NCBI GenBank assembly: GCA_039683095.1
Contig: JBDKSB010000011.1
Coordinates: 1-64,000, forward strand
Length of the DNA stretch: 64,000 bases
From: Acidobacteriota bacterium
GTDB taxonomy: Bacteria; Acidobacteriota; Aminicenantia; Aminicenantales; Saccharicenantaceae
Reading direction: 5' to 3'
Shown: positions 32,528 to 41,923 of the stretch, in pieces
Layout of the letters: every line of letters begins with the position of its first letter
How positions within the stretch are numbered: position 1 is the stretch's first letter
The notes under the pieces: model-generated
What the model was told of the DNA's origin: nothing
Database searches by the model: none
The model's input: the letters and a program-made list of their open reading frames with translations, nothing else
Position numbers and translations under genes: made by a program

Positions 32528-33778
32528 ATGCCGGTCAGAAGACCGTTCGTCCTGATCTTGATCGCCGCCGCGGCGGCCCTGGCCCTCGCGCCGCCGCTTT
32601 CCGCCCAAGGGGAAGGTTTGACCCTTGAGAAGGCGGTGGAGACCGCCCTGGCCCGGAACCCCGATGTCCTGGCCGCCCAGGCCTGGGTCGATGCCGCCCG
32701 AGGCCGGACGCTCCAACTCCGGGCCCGTCCCGAGCCGGAAGTGACCGCCAGCGTCGAGGGGGTGCCCATCCCCGGGTTGAAGAAGGGAGGCGACGAGGCC
32801 GAGATCCACCTCGGCCTCGAACAGGCCTTCGAGTACCCGGGGAAACGCCGCCTGCGGTCCGAGATCGGCCGCCGGGGGGAAGACGTCGCCCGGGCCGAGC
32901 TCGACCGGGTCCGGCTCCTGCTTGGGGCCAGGGTCAAGAGGGCCTACTGGGCCGCTGTCTTCGCCGGGAGCGCCGCCGCGGCCCTGGAGCGCTCCTCGGC
33001 CCGGCTCGACGCCCTGATCGAGGACCTCCAGGCCAAGTACCGTACCGGCGCGGCTGCCTACGCCGACCTCCTGCGGGCCCGGGCGGAGAAGGCCCGGCTG
33101 AAGAACCAGATCCTCGACCAGGCCAGGGAGAAGCGCGCGGCCGAGCTGGCCCTCGACGAGCTTCTCGGCCGCCCGGCGGAAGAGCCGCTGACGCTGGCCA
33201 CGCCCCTGTCCTTCGCTCCGCTTCGGGCCGAGGCCGCGGCCCTCGTCGAGCGGGCCCGGACGAGCCTTCCGTCCTTCCGCATCGCGGCGCTCCGGGCGGC
33301 GCAGGCGGACTCGGCCGTCAAGCTGGCCGGGCTCGGCCGCCGGCCCGACCTCCTGGCCGGCTTCCTCCTGCCGAGCATACGGCCCAATGGCTGGGGCGTC
33401 TCGTTGGGGCTGACCCTGCCTTTCCTGCGCCCCGGCCGGGCCAAGGGGCAGGTCCTGGAGGCGACCGCGGAGGCCGAGGCCGGCCGATGGGCCGCCGCGG
33501 CCCTCGACCGGCGGGTCCGCACAGCCGTAGAAAGCGCCTACGCCGCCGCCAAGTCGGCCGAAGAGCAGGTCCTGGTCTATGAAAAGAGCCTGCTCAAGGA
33601 GCTCGAGGACGAGCTGGCGATCGAGATCGAATACTTCCGCTATGGCAAGACCGAAGCTCTCGGGCTCCTCGACCTGCACCGGACCTTCGTCCTGGCCCAG
33701 GTCGAGCATCTGCGCGCCCTGTTCCTCTACAACCTCGCCCTGGCCGACCTCGAGGCGGCCGGCGAATCCGCCGACTGA
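32528..33778 (+). CDS. Outer-membrane efflux channel, TolC family (CusC/CzcC-like)
   Basis: Protein of 416 residues with a signal peptide (about 1-27, ending PLSAQ). Two outer-membrane-efflux repeats follow, each beginning with a long helix and rich in Ala/Leu/Arg (LTLEKAVETALARNPDV near the start is the typical family opening). It would form the trimeric channel through which the RND pump expels its substrate. The ATG at 32528 is chosen for AAGGAGG at eight bases. It overlaps the adaptor gene region, so the operon is continuous from 32176 to 38020. Confidence 0.9.
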   Translation: MPVRRPFVLILIAAAAALALAPPLSAQGEGLTLEKAVETALARNPDVLAAQAWVDAARGRTLQLRARPEPEVTASVEGVPIPGLKKGGDEAEIHLGLEQAFEYPGKRRLRSEIGRRGEDVARAELDRVRLLLGARVKRAYWAAVFAGSAAAALERSSARLDALIEDLQAKYRTGAAAYADLLRARAEKARLKNQILDQAREKRAAELALDELLGRPAEEPLTLATPLSFAPLRAEAAALVERARTSLPSFRIAALRAAQADSAVKLAGLGRRPDLLAGFLLPSIRPNGWGVSLGLTLPFLRPGRAKGQVLEATAEAEAGRWAAAALDRRVRTAVESAYAAAKSAEEQVLVYEKSLLKELEDELAIEIEYFRYGKTEALGLLDLHRTFVLAQVEHLRALFLYNLALADLEAAGESAD

Positions 33779-33789
33779 TGGAGAAACCC

Positions 33790-34911
33790 ATGAAGACACC
33801 GTCCCGATACATCGTCCTGGCCGCTCTCGCGGCGCTCGCGGTCCTGGCCGGATGCCGGTCCGGACGCCCGGCCGACCCCGCCGCGGCGCCGGCCGAAACC
33901 GCGGCTCCCGATGCCGCCCCGGCCTCCGTGACGCTGACGGCCGAGGCCGTGACCGCGGCCGACCTCAAGACCGTGAGCGCCGTCGCGCGCCTCGTCGAGC
34001 GGCGGATCGCGGCCGCTGGCGAGCTCGAGTGGAACCCCCGACGCGTGGTCCATCTCACGGCCAGGACGCCGGGCCGGCTCGAGCGCGTGCTGGCCGTCCG
34101 CGGCGACCGGGTCCGCGATGGCCAGCTCCTGGCCGAGATCTACAGCCCCGATTTTCTGACCCTTCAGGCGGAGTTCCTGCAGGCCGCCGCCAGGGCCAGG
34201 CGCCAGGCCGGAGACCCCGCGGAGGCGGCCGCGGCTCTCGCCGTCCTGAACGGCGCCCGCGAGCGGCTGGCTCTTCTTGGCCTGGCGGCCTCGGAGATCG
34301 AGGCCCTCGCGGCCGCGGGCGAGCCGCGGCCGCTGCTGGCCGTCCGCGCCCCGCTCTCCGGGACGGTGACCGAGAGCGGCGCGGTCGCCGGCGACGCCGT
34401 CGAGCTCGGCGCGAGCCTGTTCCGGCTGGCCGACCCGTCGGTCCTCTGGGCCTGCCTGCACATCCAGGAGAAGGACCTCGGCGCGCTGAAGGCCGGGGCC
34501 GAAGTCGTCCTGAAGACCCAGGCCTATCCGGGCGAGGAGTTCCGCGGCCGGCTGGCCCTCGTCGGCGACGTCGTCGAGGCCGGGACCAGGACGGTCGAAG
34601 GCCGGGTCGAGGTCGCCAATCCCGCCGGCCGGCTGAAGGCGGGCATGTACGTCGAATCGTCGACGCCGGCGGGAGGCGAGCGGCGGGCGCTGGTCGTGCC
34701 CGAGGAGTGCGTCCAGGACGACGAGGGACGGTCCATCGTCTTCGTCAAGACGGGGGAGAGGACCTTCACCCGGCGCCCCGTCGAGACCGGCGAGCGTTTT
34801 GCCGGCCTGGTCGAGATCGCGAAGGGGCTGGCGGACGGCGAATCCGTGGTCGCGTCCGGCAGCTTCCTCCTGAAATCCGAGCTCCACAAGGGCGCCCTGG
34901 GGGAGGATTAG
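33790..34911 (+). CDS. RND efflux periplasmic adaptor lipoprotein (CusB/CzcB-like)
   Basis: Protein of 373 residues with a lipoprotein signal (LAVLAGC at about 18-24). A barrel-sandwich half (LTARTPGRLERVLAVRGDRV), an Ala-rich helical hairpin (about 120-180), the second half (VRAPLSGTVTESG), a beta-barrel and a membrane-proximal domain complete the family plan. An ATG at 33778 overlaps the previous stop, but 33790 has a GGAG at six bases and places the signal peptide correctly. It bridges the inner-membrane pump encoded next and the channel before it. There is no obvious Met-rich N-terminal metal site. Confidence 0.88.
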   Translation: MKTPSRYIVLAALAALAVLAGCRSGRPADPAAAPAETAAPDAAPASVTLTAEAVTAADLKTVSAVARLVERRIAAAGELEWNPRRVVHLTARTPGRLERVLAVRGDRVRDGQLLAEIYSPDFLTLQAEFLQAAARARRQAGDPAEAAAALAVLNGARERLALLGLAASEIEALAAAGEPRPLLAVRAPLSGTVTESGAVAGDAVELGASLFRLADPSVLWACLHIQEKDLGALKAGAEVVLKTQAYPGEEFRGRLALVGDVVEAGTRTVEGRVEVANPAGRLKAGMYVESSTPAGGERRALVVPEECVQDDEGRSIVFVKTGERTFTRRPVETGERFAGLVEIAKGLADGESVVASGSFLLKSELHKGALGED

Positions 34912-34912
34912 C

Positions 34913-37900
34913 ATGGGTTTCGTCGACCGGATCGTCGAATCGTCTCTCAAGAAGCGGGCCCTGGTCGTGTTCGGGGTCCTGGTCCTCGTGGGACTCGGCG
35001 TCTGGGCCATCCTGCGCATCCCCATCGACGCTTTCCCGGACGTGACCAACATCCAGGTGGAGGTCCTGTCCACGGCGCCGGGGATGTCGCCGCCCGAAGT
35101 CGAGCGCTTCGTCACCTTCCCGGTCGAGATGGCCATGCGCGGCCTGCCCCGGCTCGAGCAGGTCCGCTCCGTGTCCAAGGCCGGCCTTTCGGTGGTGACG
35201 CTCATCTTCGAGGACGGGGTCGACGTCTATTTTGCCCGGGACCGAGTCCTCGAGCGGCTGATCGAGGCCCGGGAGCGCGTCCCCGCCGGCACCGAGATCG
35301 CCATGGGGCCGGTCTCGACGGCCATGGGCGAGATCTACCAGTACACGCTGGCGGGCGCGCCGCCGCCCGGGATGAGCCAGGTCGAGTACCTGACCCAGGT
35401 CCGGACGGTCCAGGACTGGGTCCTGTCGCCGCTCATCAAGTCCATCCCCGGCGTCAACGAGATCAACTCTTTCGGCGGCTACATCCGGCAATTCCACGTC
35501 ACCGTGGACCCGGACAGGCTCCTGGCCTACGACCTGACGCTGGGCGACGTCGGCGAAGCCCTGCGCCGGAACAATCTCAACGTCGGCGGCAACATCCTCG
35601 AACGGGGCGAACAGCAGTACCTCGTCCGGGGCATCGGCCTCGTCCAGTCCGTCGACGACATCGCCAGCGTGGCCCTGAAGACGGAGCGGGGGACCCCCGT
35701 CCTCGTCCGCGACGTCGCCGAGGTCAGGGCCGGCCAGGCCGTCCGCCAGGGCGGGGCCATCAAGGACGGCCGCGGCGAGGTCGTCGGCGGCGTGGCCATG
35801 ATGCTCCGCGGCGCCAACGGCCGCGAGGTCGTCCGGGCCATCCAGGGCCGGGTGGCCGAGATCAACGGCTCCGGCGTCCTGCCGCTGGGCCTGCGGATCG
35901 AGCCCTATTATCAGAGGTCGGACATCATCCACCGGGCCATCGGCACGGTCACCGAGGCCCTGCTCATCGGCTGCGTCCTCGTCGTCCTCATCCTCCTCGC
36001 CTTCCTGCGCAGCTTCCGCGGGGCCTTCATCGTCGTCCTGGCCCTGCCGCTCTCGATCCTGTTCACCTTCGTCATGATGCGCGTCTTCGGGCTCTCGGCC
36101 AACCTCATGTCGCTCGGCGGCCTGGCCATCTCCCTGGGCATGATCATCGACGCGACCATCATCCAGGTGGAGAACGTCCAGAGGCACCTCTCGGAGAAAG
36201 GGGCGGAGGGGCGCCGCTTCCCGACCGTGCTCAAGGCCATCCTCGAGGTCCGCAAGCCGTCGATCTACGGCGAGCTCATCATCGCCCTGACCTTCATCCC
36301 GATCCTGGCCCTCCAGGGGATGGAAGGCAAGATGTTCATGCCCCTGGCCTTCACCCACATCATCGCCCTGTTCGCCTCGCTGATCCTTTCGCTCGTGGCC
36401 ATCCCGGCCTTCTGTTCCATGGTCCTGAAGCCCCAGGGCGACAAAAAGAGCTTCCTCGTCGAGGGGGCCAAAAAGGCCTACCTGCCGGTCCTGAGGTGGA
36501 GCCTTCGGCGCAAGGCCATCGTAATCGCGGCCGCGGTCGCGCTCCTGGCCGGGACGGCCGCCCTCATCCCCCGACTCGGCACCGAGTTCATGCCCATCAT
36601 GGACGAAGGCGCCCTGGACACGGACGTCCAGTTCCTGCCCGGCATCTCCCTGGCCGAGTCCCTGGAGATGAGCCGCAAGGTCGAGGCCCGGCTGATGGAG
36701 TTCCCGGAGCTGGTGACGATCATCGGCAAGACCGGTCAGACGGGGGTCGCCCTGGAGGCCCGGGGCGTGGAGAAGACCGGCTACGTCGGCGTGCTCAAGC
36801 CGCGGCGCGAATGGACCTCGGCCAGGACGCGGGAAGAGCTGACCGACAAGATGCGGGCGGCCATGGAGGAGTTCCCGGGCATGGCCTTCTCCTTCAGCCA
36901 GCCCATCTCCTGCCGCATCGACGAGCTCGTCGCCGGGACCCGGGCCCAGCTCATCATCAAGCTCTTCGGCGAGGACCTCGGCGTCCTCAAGGCCAAGGCC
37001 GACGCGATCGCCGCGGTCCTCGGCCGGATCGAGGGGGCCGAGGACATCAACGTCGAGCGCGTGGCCGGGCAGCCGTACATCACCGTGCGGCCCGACCGGG
37101 CCCGCATCGCCCGGCTCGGCCTCAACGTCGAGGACGTCCAGGCGGTCGTCGAGGCGGCGGTCGGCGGCAAGACCGTGACCCAGGTCTATGAAGGGGACCG
37201 CTACTTCGATCTGCAGATCCGCTACCCCGAGGCGCGAAGGAACTCCGTCGAGACGATCGGGGCCATCCTCGTCCGGACGCCGGGCGGGGCCCGGGTGCCC
37301 CTGAGCCAGACGGCCGACATCGCCGTGCTCGAGGGCCCCAGCCAGATCAGCCGCGAGTCCGGCCAGCGCCGCATCGGCATCGAATGCAACATCAGCGGCC
37401 GCGACCTGGGCGGCTTCGTGGCCGAGGCCCGGCGGGCGATCGGCCGCGAGGTCGGCCTGCCGGCCGGATACTTCCTGACCTGGGGCGGTCAGTTCGAGAA
37501 CCAGCAGCGGGCCATGCAGCGGCTGGCCTTCATCCTGCCGGCCACGATCGGGCTCATCATCCTGCTGCTCTTCCTGACGTTCGGCTCGCTGCGGCTGTCG
37601 CTGCTGGTCCTGCTCGACCTGCCCTTCGCCCTGATCGGCGGCGTGCTGGCGCTCTGGCTCTCCGGGCTCTACCTGTCCGTGCCGGCCTCGGTCGGCTTCA
37701 TCGCCCTGTTCGGCATCGCCGTCCTCAACGGCATCGTCCTGCTCTCCTACATCACCCAGCTCGAGGAGGAGGGGATGGCGACGGGGCCGGCCATCGTCCA
37801 GGGCTGCCTCAACCGGTTGCGGCCGGTCCTGATGACGGCGACCATCACCGTACTCAGCCTGGTGCCGCTGCTCTTCGCCCAGGGCCCGGGATCGGAGATC

Positions 37901-38020
37901 CAGCGCCCGCTGGCCGTGGTCGTGGTCGGCGGCCTGATCTCCTCGACCGCCCTGACGCTCCTGGTGCTGCCGGTGCTGTACAGCTGGATCGGGCGCGCCA
38001 AGCGTCCGGCCGGCGATTAA
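34913..38020 (+). CDS. Heavy-metal-type RND efflux pump (CusA/CzcA family)
   Basis: Protein of 1035 residues, full length for the family, with twelve membrane helices and two large periplasmic loops. The opening (PIDAFPDVTNIQVEV) and TM4 segment (GLAISLGMIIDATIIQVENV, about residues 400-420) with an Asp and a Glu in the proton path are typical of the heavy-metal subgroup rather than drug pumps. It would export metal ions from periplasm or cytoplasm using the proton gradient. The particular metal cannot be read: I could not confirm the Cus-type methionine relay. GGAGG precedes the ATG. Confidence 0.92.
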   Translation: MGFVDRIVESSLKKRALVVFGVLVLVGLGVWAILRIPIDAFPDVTNIQVEVLSTAPGMSPPEVERFVTFPVEMAMRGLPRLEQVRSVSKAGLSVVTLIFEDGVDVYFARDRVLERLIEARERVPAGTEIAMGPVSTAMGEIYQYTLAGAPPPGMSQVEYLTQVRTVQDWVLSPLIKSIPGVNEINSFGGYIRQFHVTVDPDRLLAYDLTLGDVGEALRRNNLNVGGNILERGEQQYLVRGIGLVQSVDDIASVALKTERGTPVLVRDVAEVRAGQAVRQGGAIKDGRGEVVGGVAMMLRGANGREVVRAIQGRVAEINGSGVLPLGLRIEPYYQRSDIIHRAIGTVTEALLIGCVLVVLILLAFLRSFRGAFIVVLALPLSILFTFVMMRVFGLSANLMSLGGLAISLGMIIDATIIQVENVQRHLSEKGAEGRRFPTVLKAILEVRKPSIYGELIIALTFIPILALQGMEGKMFMPLAFTHIIALFASLILSLVAIPAFCSMVLKPQGDKKSFLVEGAKKAYLPVLRWSLRRKAIVIAAAVALLAGTAALIPRLGTEFMPIMDEGALDTDVQFLPGISLAESLEMSRKVEARLMEFPELVTIIGKTGQTGVALEARGVEKTGYVGVLKPRREWTSARTREELTDKMRAAMEEFPGMAFSFSQPISCRIDELVAGTRAQLIIKLFGEDLGVLKAKADAIAAVLGRIEGAEDINVERVAGQPYITVRPDRARIARLGLNVEDVQAVVEAAVGGKTVTQVYEGDRYFDLQIRYPEARRNSVETIGAILVRTPGGARVPLSQTADIAVLEGPSQISRESGQRRIGIECNISGRDLGGFVAEARRAIGREVGLPAGYFLTWGGQFENQQRAMQRLAFILPATIGLIILLLFLTFGSLRLSLLVLLDLPFALIGGVLALWLSGLYLSVPASVGFIALFGIAVLNGIVLLSYITQLEEEGMATGPAIVQGCLNRLRPVLMTATITVLSLVPLLFAQGPGSEIQRPLAVVVVGGLISSTALTLLVLPVLYSWIGRAKRPAGD

Positions 38021-38025
38021 GGAAG

Positions 38026-38135
38026 AGGGGTCAAACCCACGGCGGGGAGCGAAGTCATCGGAGCGGACCTGCAGAATCGGGCTGGACGCCCGAAGACCGA
38101 TTCCGCGAGATATCTGAGGCGAGGGTTTGACCCCT
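38026..38135. repeat. Inverted-repeat element with GGGGTCAAACC core (copy 1)
   Basis: AGGGGTCAAACCC (38026-38038) and its exact complement GGGTTTGACCCCT (38123-38135) flank an 84-base centre. That centre has its own inner stem: GAATCGG (38074-38080) with CCGATTC (38097-38103), extended by GCGGA/TCCGC. A related hairpin occurs at 53201. The form suggests a REP- or MITE-like interspersed element. Its right arm holds the -35 box of the following promoter. Confidence 0.65.
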
Positions 38136-38156
38136 TCTTTATTCCTGTGGTATAAG
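38127..38156 (+). promoter_or_regulatory. Promoter of the amino acid transporter operon, -35 inside a repeat arm
   Basis: TTGACC (38127-38132), lying within the right arm of the inverted repeat, and TATAAG (38151-38156) are 18 bases apart. The ATG at 38166 follows nine bases after the -10, so the mRNA is predicted to be leaderless. Confidence 0.75.
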
Positions 38157-38165
38157 TTCGCCCTC

Positions 38166-39617
38166 ATGAAAAGCCCCCTGTTAGCCACCAAGTCGATCGA
38201 GCAGCTGACCCAGGAGGCCGCCTCCGAAACCTCCGGGCTCAAACGTGTCCTCGGCCCCTGGCATCTCATCTTCCTCGGCGTCGGGGCCATTGTCGGCGCC
38301 GGGATCTTCGTCATCACCGGCCACGCCGCCGCCCAATACGCCGGGCCGGCCGTCACGCTCTCGTTCATGCTGGCCGGCTTGACCTGCGCCTTCGCCGGCC
38401 TGTGCTACGCCGAGTTCGCCTCCCTCATCCCGATCGCCGGCAGCGCCTACACCTATGCCTACTCGACCCTGGGCGAGATCTTCGCCTGGATCATCGGCTG
38501 GGACCTCATCCTGGAGTATTCGCTGGGCGCCACCACCGTGGCCATCGGCTGGTCAGGCTACGTCGTCAGCTTCCTCAAGGGCATCGGCGTCGACTTCCCG
38601 GCTTTCCTGGCCGAGGCGCCGTTCGCCTTCGACCCGCGGACCGGCGCCTGGACCAGGACGGGAGCCCTGATGAACCTGCCGGCCCTCCTCGTCATCGCCC
38701 TGATCACGCTCATCCTCGTCCGGGGCATCAAGGAATCGGCCACGGTCAATTCCATCATCGTCTTCCTCAAGATCGCCATCATCCTCGTCTTCATCGGGGC
38801 GGGCATCTTCTTCATCAAGCCCTCCCTGTGGAAGCCGTTCATCCCGCCGAACCAGGGTCAGTTCGGCTTCTTCGGGCTGAGCGGCATCCTGCGCGGCGCC
38901 GGGGTCATGTTCTTCGCCTACCTCGGCTTCGACGCCGTCTCGACGGCCGCCCAGGAAGCCAAGAACCCGAAGCGGGACATGCCCGTCGGCATCCTGGGCT
39001 CGCTGGTCGCCTGCACGCTCATCTACATCGTCTTCTCCCTGGTCCTGACCGGCGTCGTGCCCTACACCCAGCTCAACGTCCCGGCCCCGGTGGCCGTGGC
39101 CATCGACGCCATGAAGCTGTTCTGGCTGTCGCCGCTGGTCAAGATCGCGGCCATCGTCGGCCTGATGTCGGTGATGATGGTCCAGCTGATGGGCCAGCCC
39201 CGGATCTTCTTCACCATGGCCAAGGACGGCCTCCTGCCGCCCGCGGCGGCCAAGATCCACCCGAAGTACGGCACGCCGCACGTCACGACGATCGCCACCG
39301 GCCTGGTCGTCGCCGTGGCCGCCTCGCTCCTGCCCATGGGCATAGTGGGCGAGCTGGTCAGCATCGGCACGCTCTTCGCCTTCGTCATCGTCTGCGGCGG
39401 CGTCCTCGTCCTCCGCTACACCCGTCCCGACATCCCCCGGCCGTTCAAGACCCCGTTCGTTCCCTTCGTCCCGATCATGGGCATCCTGTGCTGCATCTAC
39501 CTGATGTCCGGCCTGCCCGCGGGCACCTGGATCCGCCTCCTGGCCTGGATGGCGATCGGGCTGGTCATCTATTTCACCTACGGCATCCGCCGGAGCAAGC
39601 TCAGGAACAAGCCATGA
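38166..39617 (+). CDS. APC-family amino acid permease (cationic amino acid transporter type)
   Basis: Protein of 483 residues with about twelve membrane helices. The first helix carries the broken-helix motif [15 protein letters not shown] (about 38-52) that binds the amino acid backbone. [13 protein letters not shown] after TM6 is typical of the CAT/YfnA subgroup. Substrate is probably an amino acid, but which one is not visible. The ATG at 38166 is chosen over the frame start at 38127, which would lie inside the promoter. The stop overlaps the next start by four bases. Confidence 0.9.
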   Translation: MKSPLLATKSIEQLTQEAASETSGLKRVLGPWHLIFLGVGAIVGAGIFVITGHAAAQYAGPAVTLSFMLAGLTCAFAGLCYAEFASLIPIAGSAYTYAYSTLGEIFAWIIGWDLILEYSLGATTVAIGWSGYVVSFLKGIGVDFPAFLAEAPFAFDPRTGAWTRTGALMNLPALLVIALITLILVRGIKESATVNSIIVFLKIAIILVFIGAGIFFIKPSLWKPFIPPNQGQFGFFGLSGILRGAGVMFFAYLGFDAVSTAAQEAKNPKRDMPVGILGSLVACTLIYIVFSLVLTGVVPYTQLNVPAPVAVAIDAMKLFWLSPLVKIAAIVGLMSVMMVQLMGQPRIFFTMAKDGLLPPAAAKIHPKYGTPHVTTIATGLVVAVAASLLPMGIVGELVSIGTLFAFVIVCGGVLVLRYTRPDIPRPFKTPFVPFVPIMGILCCIYLMSGLPAGTWIRLLAWMAIGLVIYFTYGIRRSKLRNKP

Positions 39618-41134
39618 ACGAGCCAGTCACGCCGTCCGCCCCCGCCTCCGCGACCGGCGCGCACGTCTTCAAGCGCGAGATGTCCCTTTTCGACGCGATG
39701 ATGATCGTCATCGGGGCGATGATCGGCTCCGGCATCTTCATCGTCAGCGCCGACATCGCCCGCACGGTCGGGTCGCCCGGCCTGCTGATCCTGGTCTGGG
39801 TGATCACGGGCCTGGTCACGGTCATCGGGGCCCTGAGCTACGGCGAGCTGGCCGGTATGATGCCTCACGCCGGCGGCCTGTACGTCTACCTCCGCGAGGC
39901 CTACAGCCCGCTCATCGGCTTCCTCTACGGCTGGACGACCTTCCTGGTCATCCAGACCGGTACCATCGCCGCGGTCGGGGTCGCCTTCGCCAAGTTCACA
40001 GGCCTCCTCGTCCCCTGGTTCAGCGAGAAGCACATCCTGGCGACGGTCCTGGGCCTCCGGATCTCGGCGGCCCAGGTCCTGGCCATCGCCAGCATCGTCG
40101 TCCTGACCTGGCTCAACATGCGGGGCGTCCGGACGGGCAAGACCATCCAGGGCGTCTTCACCGTGACCAAGACCGCGGCCCTGGCCGGGCTCATCCTGCT
40201 CGGCTTCTTCGTCGGGGCCAACGCCGCGGCCATCAAGGCCAATTTCGGCGCCTTCTGGAAGGCCAGCTGGACCCACATGGCCGGGGGCCAGATCGCGTCC
40301 GTCGAGCCGCTCACTGGCCTGATGCTCCTGGCCGCCATCGGCGCGGCCATGGTCGGTTCGCTCTTCGCCTCCGATGCCTGGTACACGGTCACCTACATCG
40401 CCGGCGAGGTCAAGAACCCCAAGCGCAACATCCCCCTGAGCCTGGTCCTCGGGGCCGGGACCGTCGTCCTGCTCTACGTCCTGGCCAACATCGCCTACGT
40501 CCTCATCCTGCCCGTCCACGGCAGCCCGGACGCGGCCGGCGTCATGGGCCGGGGCATCCAGTTCGCGTCGTTCGACCGGGTGGGAACGGCGACCGCCGAG
40601 ATGATCTTCGGCCCGGCCGCGGCCGTCATCATGGCCGTGCTGATCATGATCGCCACGTTCGGCTGCAACAACGGCCTGATCCTGTCCGGCGCGCGCGTTT
40701 ACTACGCCATGGCCCGGGACGGCCTGTTCTTCACCGCGACCGGCCGGCTGAACCGCAAGGCCGTCCCCGGAACGGCCCTGGTCGTGCAGTGCGTCTGGGC
40801 CTCGCTCCTGTGCCTGAGCGGGACCTACAGCGACCTCCTGGACTACGTCGTCTTCGCGGTGCTGATCTTCTTCGTCCTGGTCGTCTCGGGCATCTTCATC
40901 CTGCGGAAGAAGCGGCCCGAGTGGGAGCGCCCGTACAAGGCCTGGGGCTATCCCGTCGTGCCCGCCCTATACGTCCTCCTGTCGGCGGCCATCGCCGTCG
41001 ACCTGCTCATCTTCAAGAGCAAGTACACCCTCCCCGGGCTGCTGATCGTCCTGCTGGGCATCCCCGTCTATCTTGTGCGCCAGCGGTTCGCCAAGCCGGC
41101 GGCGGCCGCGGCCGACGAGACCTCGACGGATTAG
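39614..41134 (+). CDS. APC-family amino acid permease/antiporter, second copy
   Basis: Protein of 506 residues, about twelve membrane helices. Motif [15 protein letters not shown] (about 33-47) marks TM1; [15 protein letters not shown] follows TM6. It resembles the LAT/SteT branch (obligate exchangers) more than the preceding CAT-like protein: [19 protein letters not shown] is typical there. The ATG overlaps the previous stop as ATGA, so both are co-translated. A pair of different amino acid carriers in one operon suggests peptide or amino acid feeding. Confidence 0.9.
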   Translation: MNEPVTPSAPASATGAHVFKREMSLFDAMMIVIGAMIGSGIFIVSADIARTVGSPGLLILVWVITGLVTVIGALSYGELAGMMPHAGGLYVYLREAYSPLIGFLYGWTTFLVIQTGTIAAVGVAFAKFTGLLVPWFSEKHILATVLGLRISAAQVLAIASIVVLTWLNMRGVRTGKTIQGVFTVTKTAALAGLILLGFFVGANAAAIKANFGAFWKASWTHMAGGQIASVEPLTGLMLLAAIGAAMVGSLFASDAWYTVTYIAGEVKNPKRNIPLSLVLGAGTVVLLYVLANIAYVLILPVHGSPDAAGVMGRGIQFASFDRVGTATAEMIFGPAAAVIMAVLIMIATFGCNNGLILSGARVYYAMARDGLFFTATGRLNRKAVPGTALVVQCVWASLLCLSGTYSDLLDYVVFAVLIFFVLVVSGIFILRKKRPEWERPYKAWGYPVVPALYVLLSAAIAVDLLIFKSKYTLPGLLIVLLGIPVYLVRQRFAKPAAAAADETSTD

Positions 41135-41199
41135 GCGCGAGCCCGGATCCCGGCTCGACTGAGGCGTTTCCCGGGAACGACGCTCCGGGCCGCCCCGCC

Positions 41200-41415
41200 T
41201 CACTTCCGATCGTCGCTTCGAGGGCTTCGCTCCCTGTCGGCGGCCAGCACTCCGGCGATCATGAATTCCTTCGGGGAGAACTCCTGGACCCAGACCCGGA
41301 TCGAATCGAGGGGGGCGCCGATCGAGCCGTGAACAGCCGCGGTCACCGCCGTGAGCAGGGCCTTCTTCTGGTCGTCCGTGCGGCCTTCGAGCAGGTGAAT
41401 CTCAACGAGGGGCAT
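41200..41415 (-). CDS. 4-oxalocrotonate tautomerase family protein
   Basis: Protein of 71 residues starting MPLVEIHLLEGRT. After Met removal the catalytic Pro1 is exposed, and R11 and R39 (numbered without Met) are in place. It would catalyse keto-enol tautomerisation of an unknown small molecule. AAAGGAG precedes the ATG at 41415; the frame is open to 41463 but the longer form would bury the proline. The C terminus (ADRERSPRSDDRK) is longer and more charged than in the classical 62-residue enzyme. It converges with the transporter operon. Confidence 0.85.
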   Translation of the reverse strand: MPLVEIHLLEGRTDDQKKALLTAVTAAVHGSIGAPLDSIRVWVQEFSPKEFMIAGVLAADRERSPRSDDRK

Positions 41416-41497
41416 GGCAGTCTCCTTTCGCGCCCATTTTAGCAGGACGGCGGAGGGGAGCAACCGTTCCGCGCCCGCCGCGGGCGGCCCGGTTGGT

Positions 41498-41526
41498 TTG
41501 ACTTTGCGGGGGGCTCCTGATATACA
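41498..41526 (+). promoter_or_regulatory. Promoter of the partner-switching operon (leaderless start)
   Basis: TTGACT (41498-41503) and TATACA (41521-41526) are 17 bases apart and the ATG at 41536 follows after nine bases. No ribosome binding site fits between them. Confidence 0.75.
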
Positions 41527-41535
41527 AGTCCTGAA

Positions 41536-41895
41536 ATGGCGATACCCCTGGTGATAAAAACGCGCGAAGTCTCGAGCATCGTCGTCTTCGACATCGAAGG
41601 CGAGATCGCCCGTCAGGACACTCCCCAGGTCACGCTGTCCAGCCTGGTCCAGGGAGAGCTCGACCGGGGCCGCCGCAACGTCCTGTTCGATCTCTCCGGC
41701 GTGGGTTTCATCGACAGCTTCGGCGTCGGCGAGATCCTGGCCAGCTATAAATCGATCCAGAACCTGGGGGGGCAGCTCAAGCTCTGCCGCATCTCGCCCA
41801 AGCTCCTCCTGATCTTCAAGATCACCGGCCTCGACCGGGTCCTCGACATCCGGGAAGATTGCGGCCGGGCCCTGGAGAGCTTCGAACGGCCCTGA
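41536..41895 (+). CDS. STAS-domain anti-sigma factor antagonist
   Basis: Protein of 119 residues, a single STAS domain. The phosphorylation site S61 lies in FIDSFGVGEIL, equivalent to the serine of SpoIIAA/RsbV. In partner switching the RsbW-type kinase phosphorylates this serine and a PP2C phosphatase removes the phosphate; both enzymes are encoded downstream (46195 and 44519). It is the first gene of a four-gene unit from the promoter at 41498. No sigma factor is encoded in the window, so the final target is unknown. Confidence 0.88.
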   Translation: MAIPLVIKTREVSSIVVFDIEGEIARQDTPQVTLSSLVQGELDRGRRNVLFDLSGVGFIDSFGVGEILASYKSIQNLGGQLKLCRISPKLLLIFKITGLDRVLDIREDCGRALESFERP

Positions 41896-41923
41896 ACTTC
41901 GGGGCGCCTGAGAGGGGAGCCGC

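Noticed and set aside
38402-39613. N-terminal extension that would join the second amino acid permease to a 404-residue Arg/His-rich stretch
   Set aside because: It overlaps the first permease in another frame. The ATG at 39614 overlaps the previous stop in the usual ATGA fashion and begins a normal permease.
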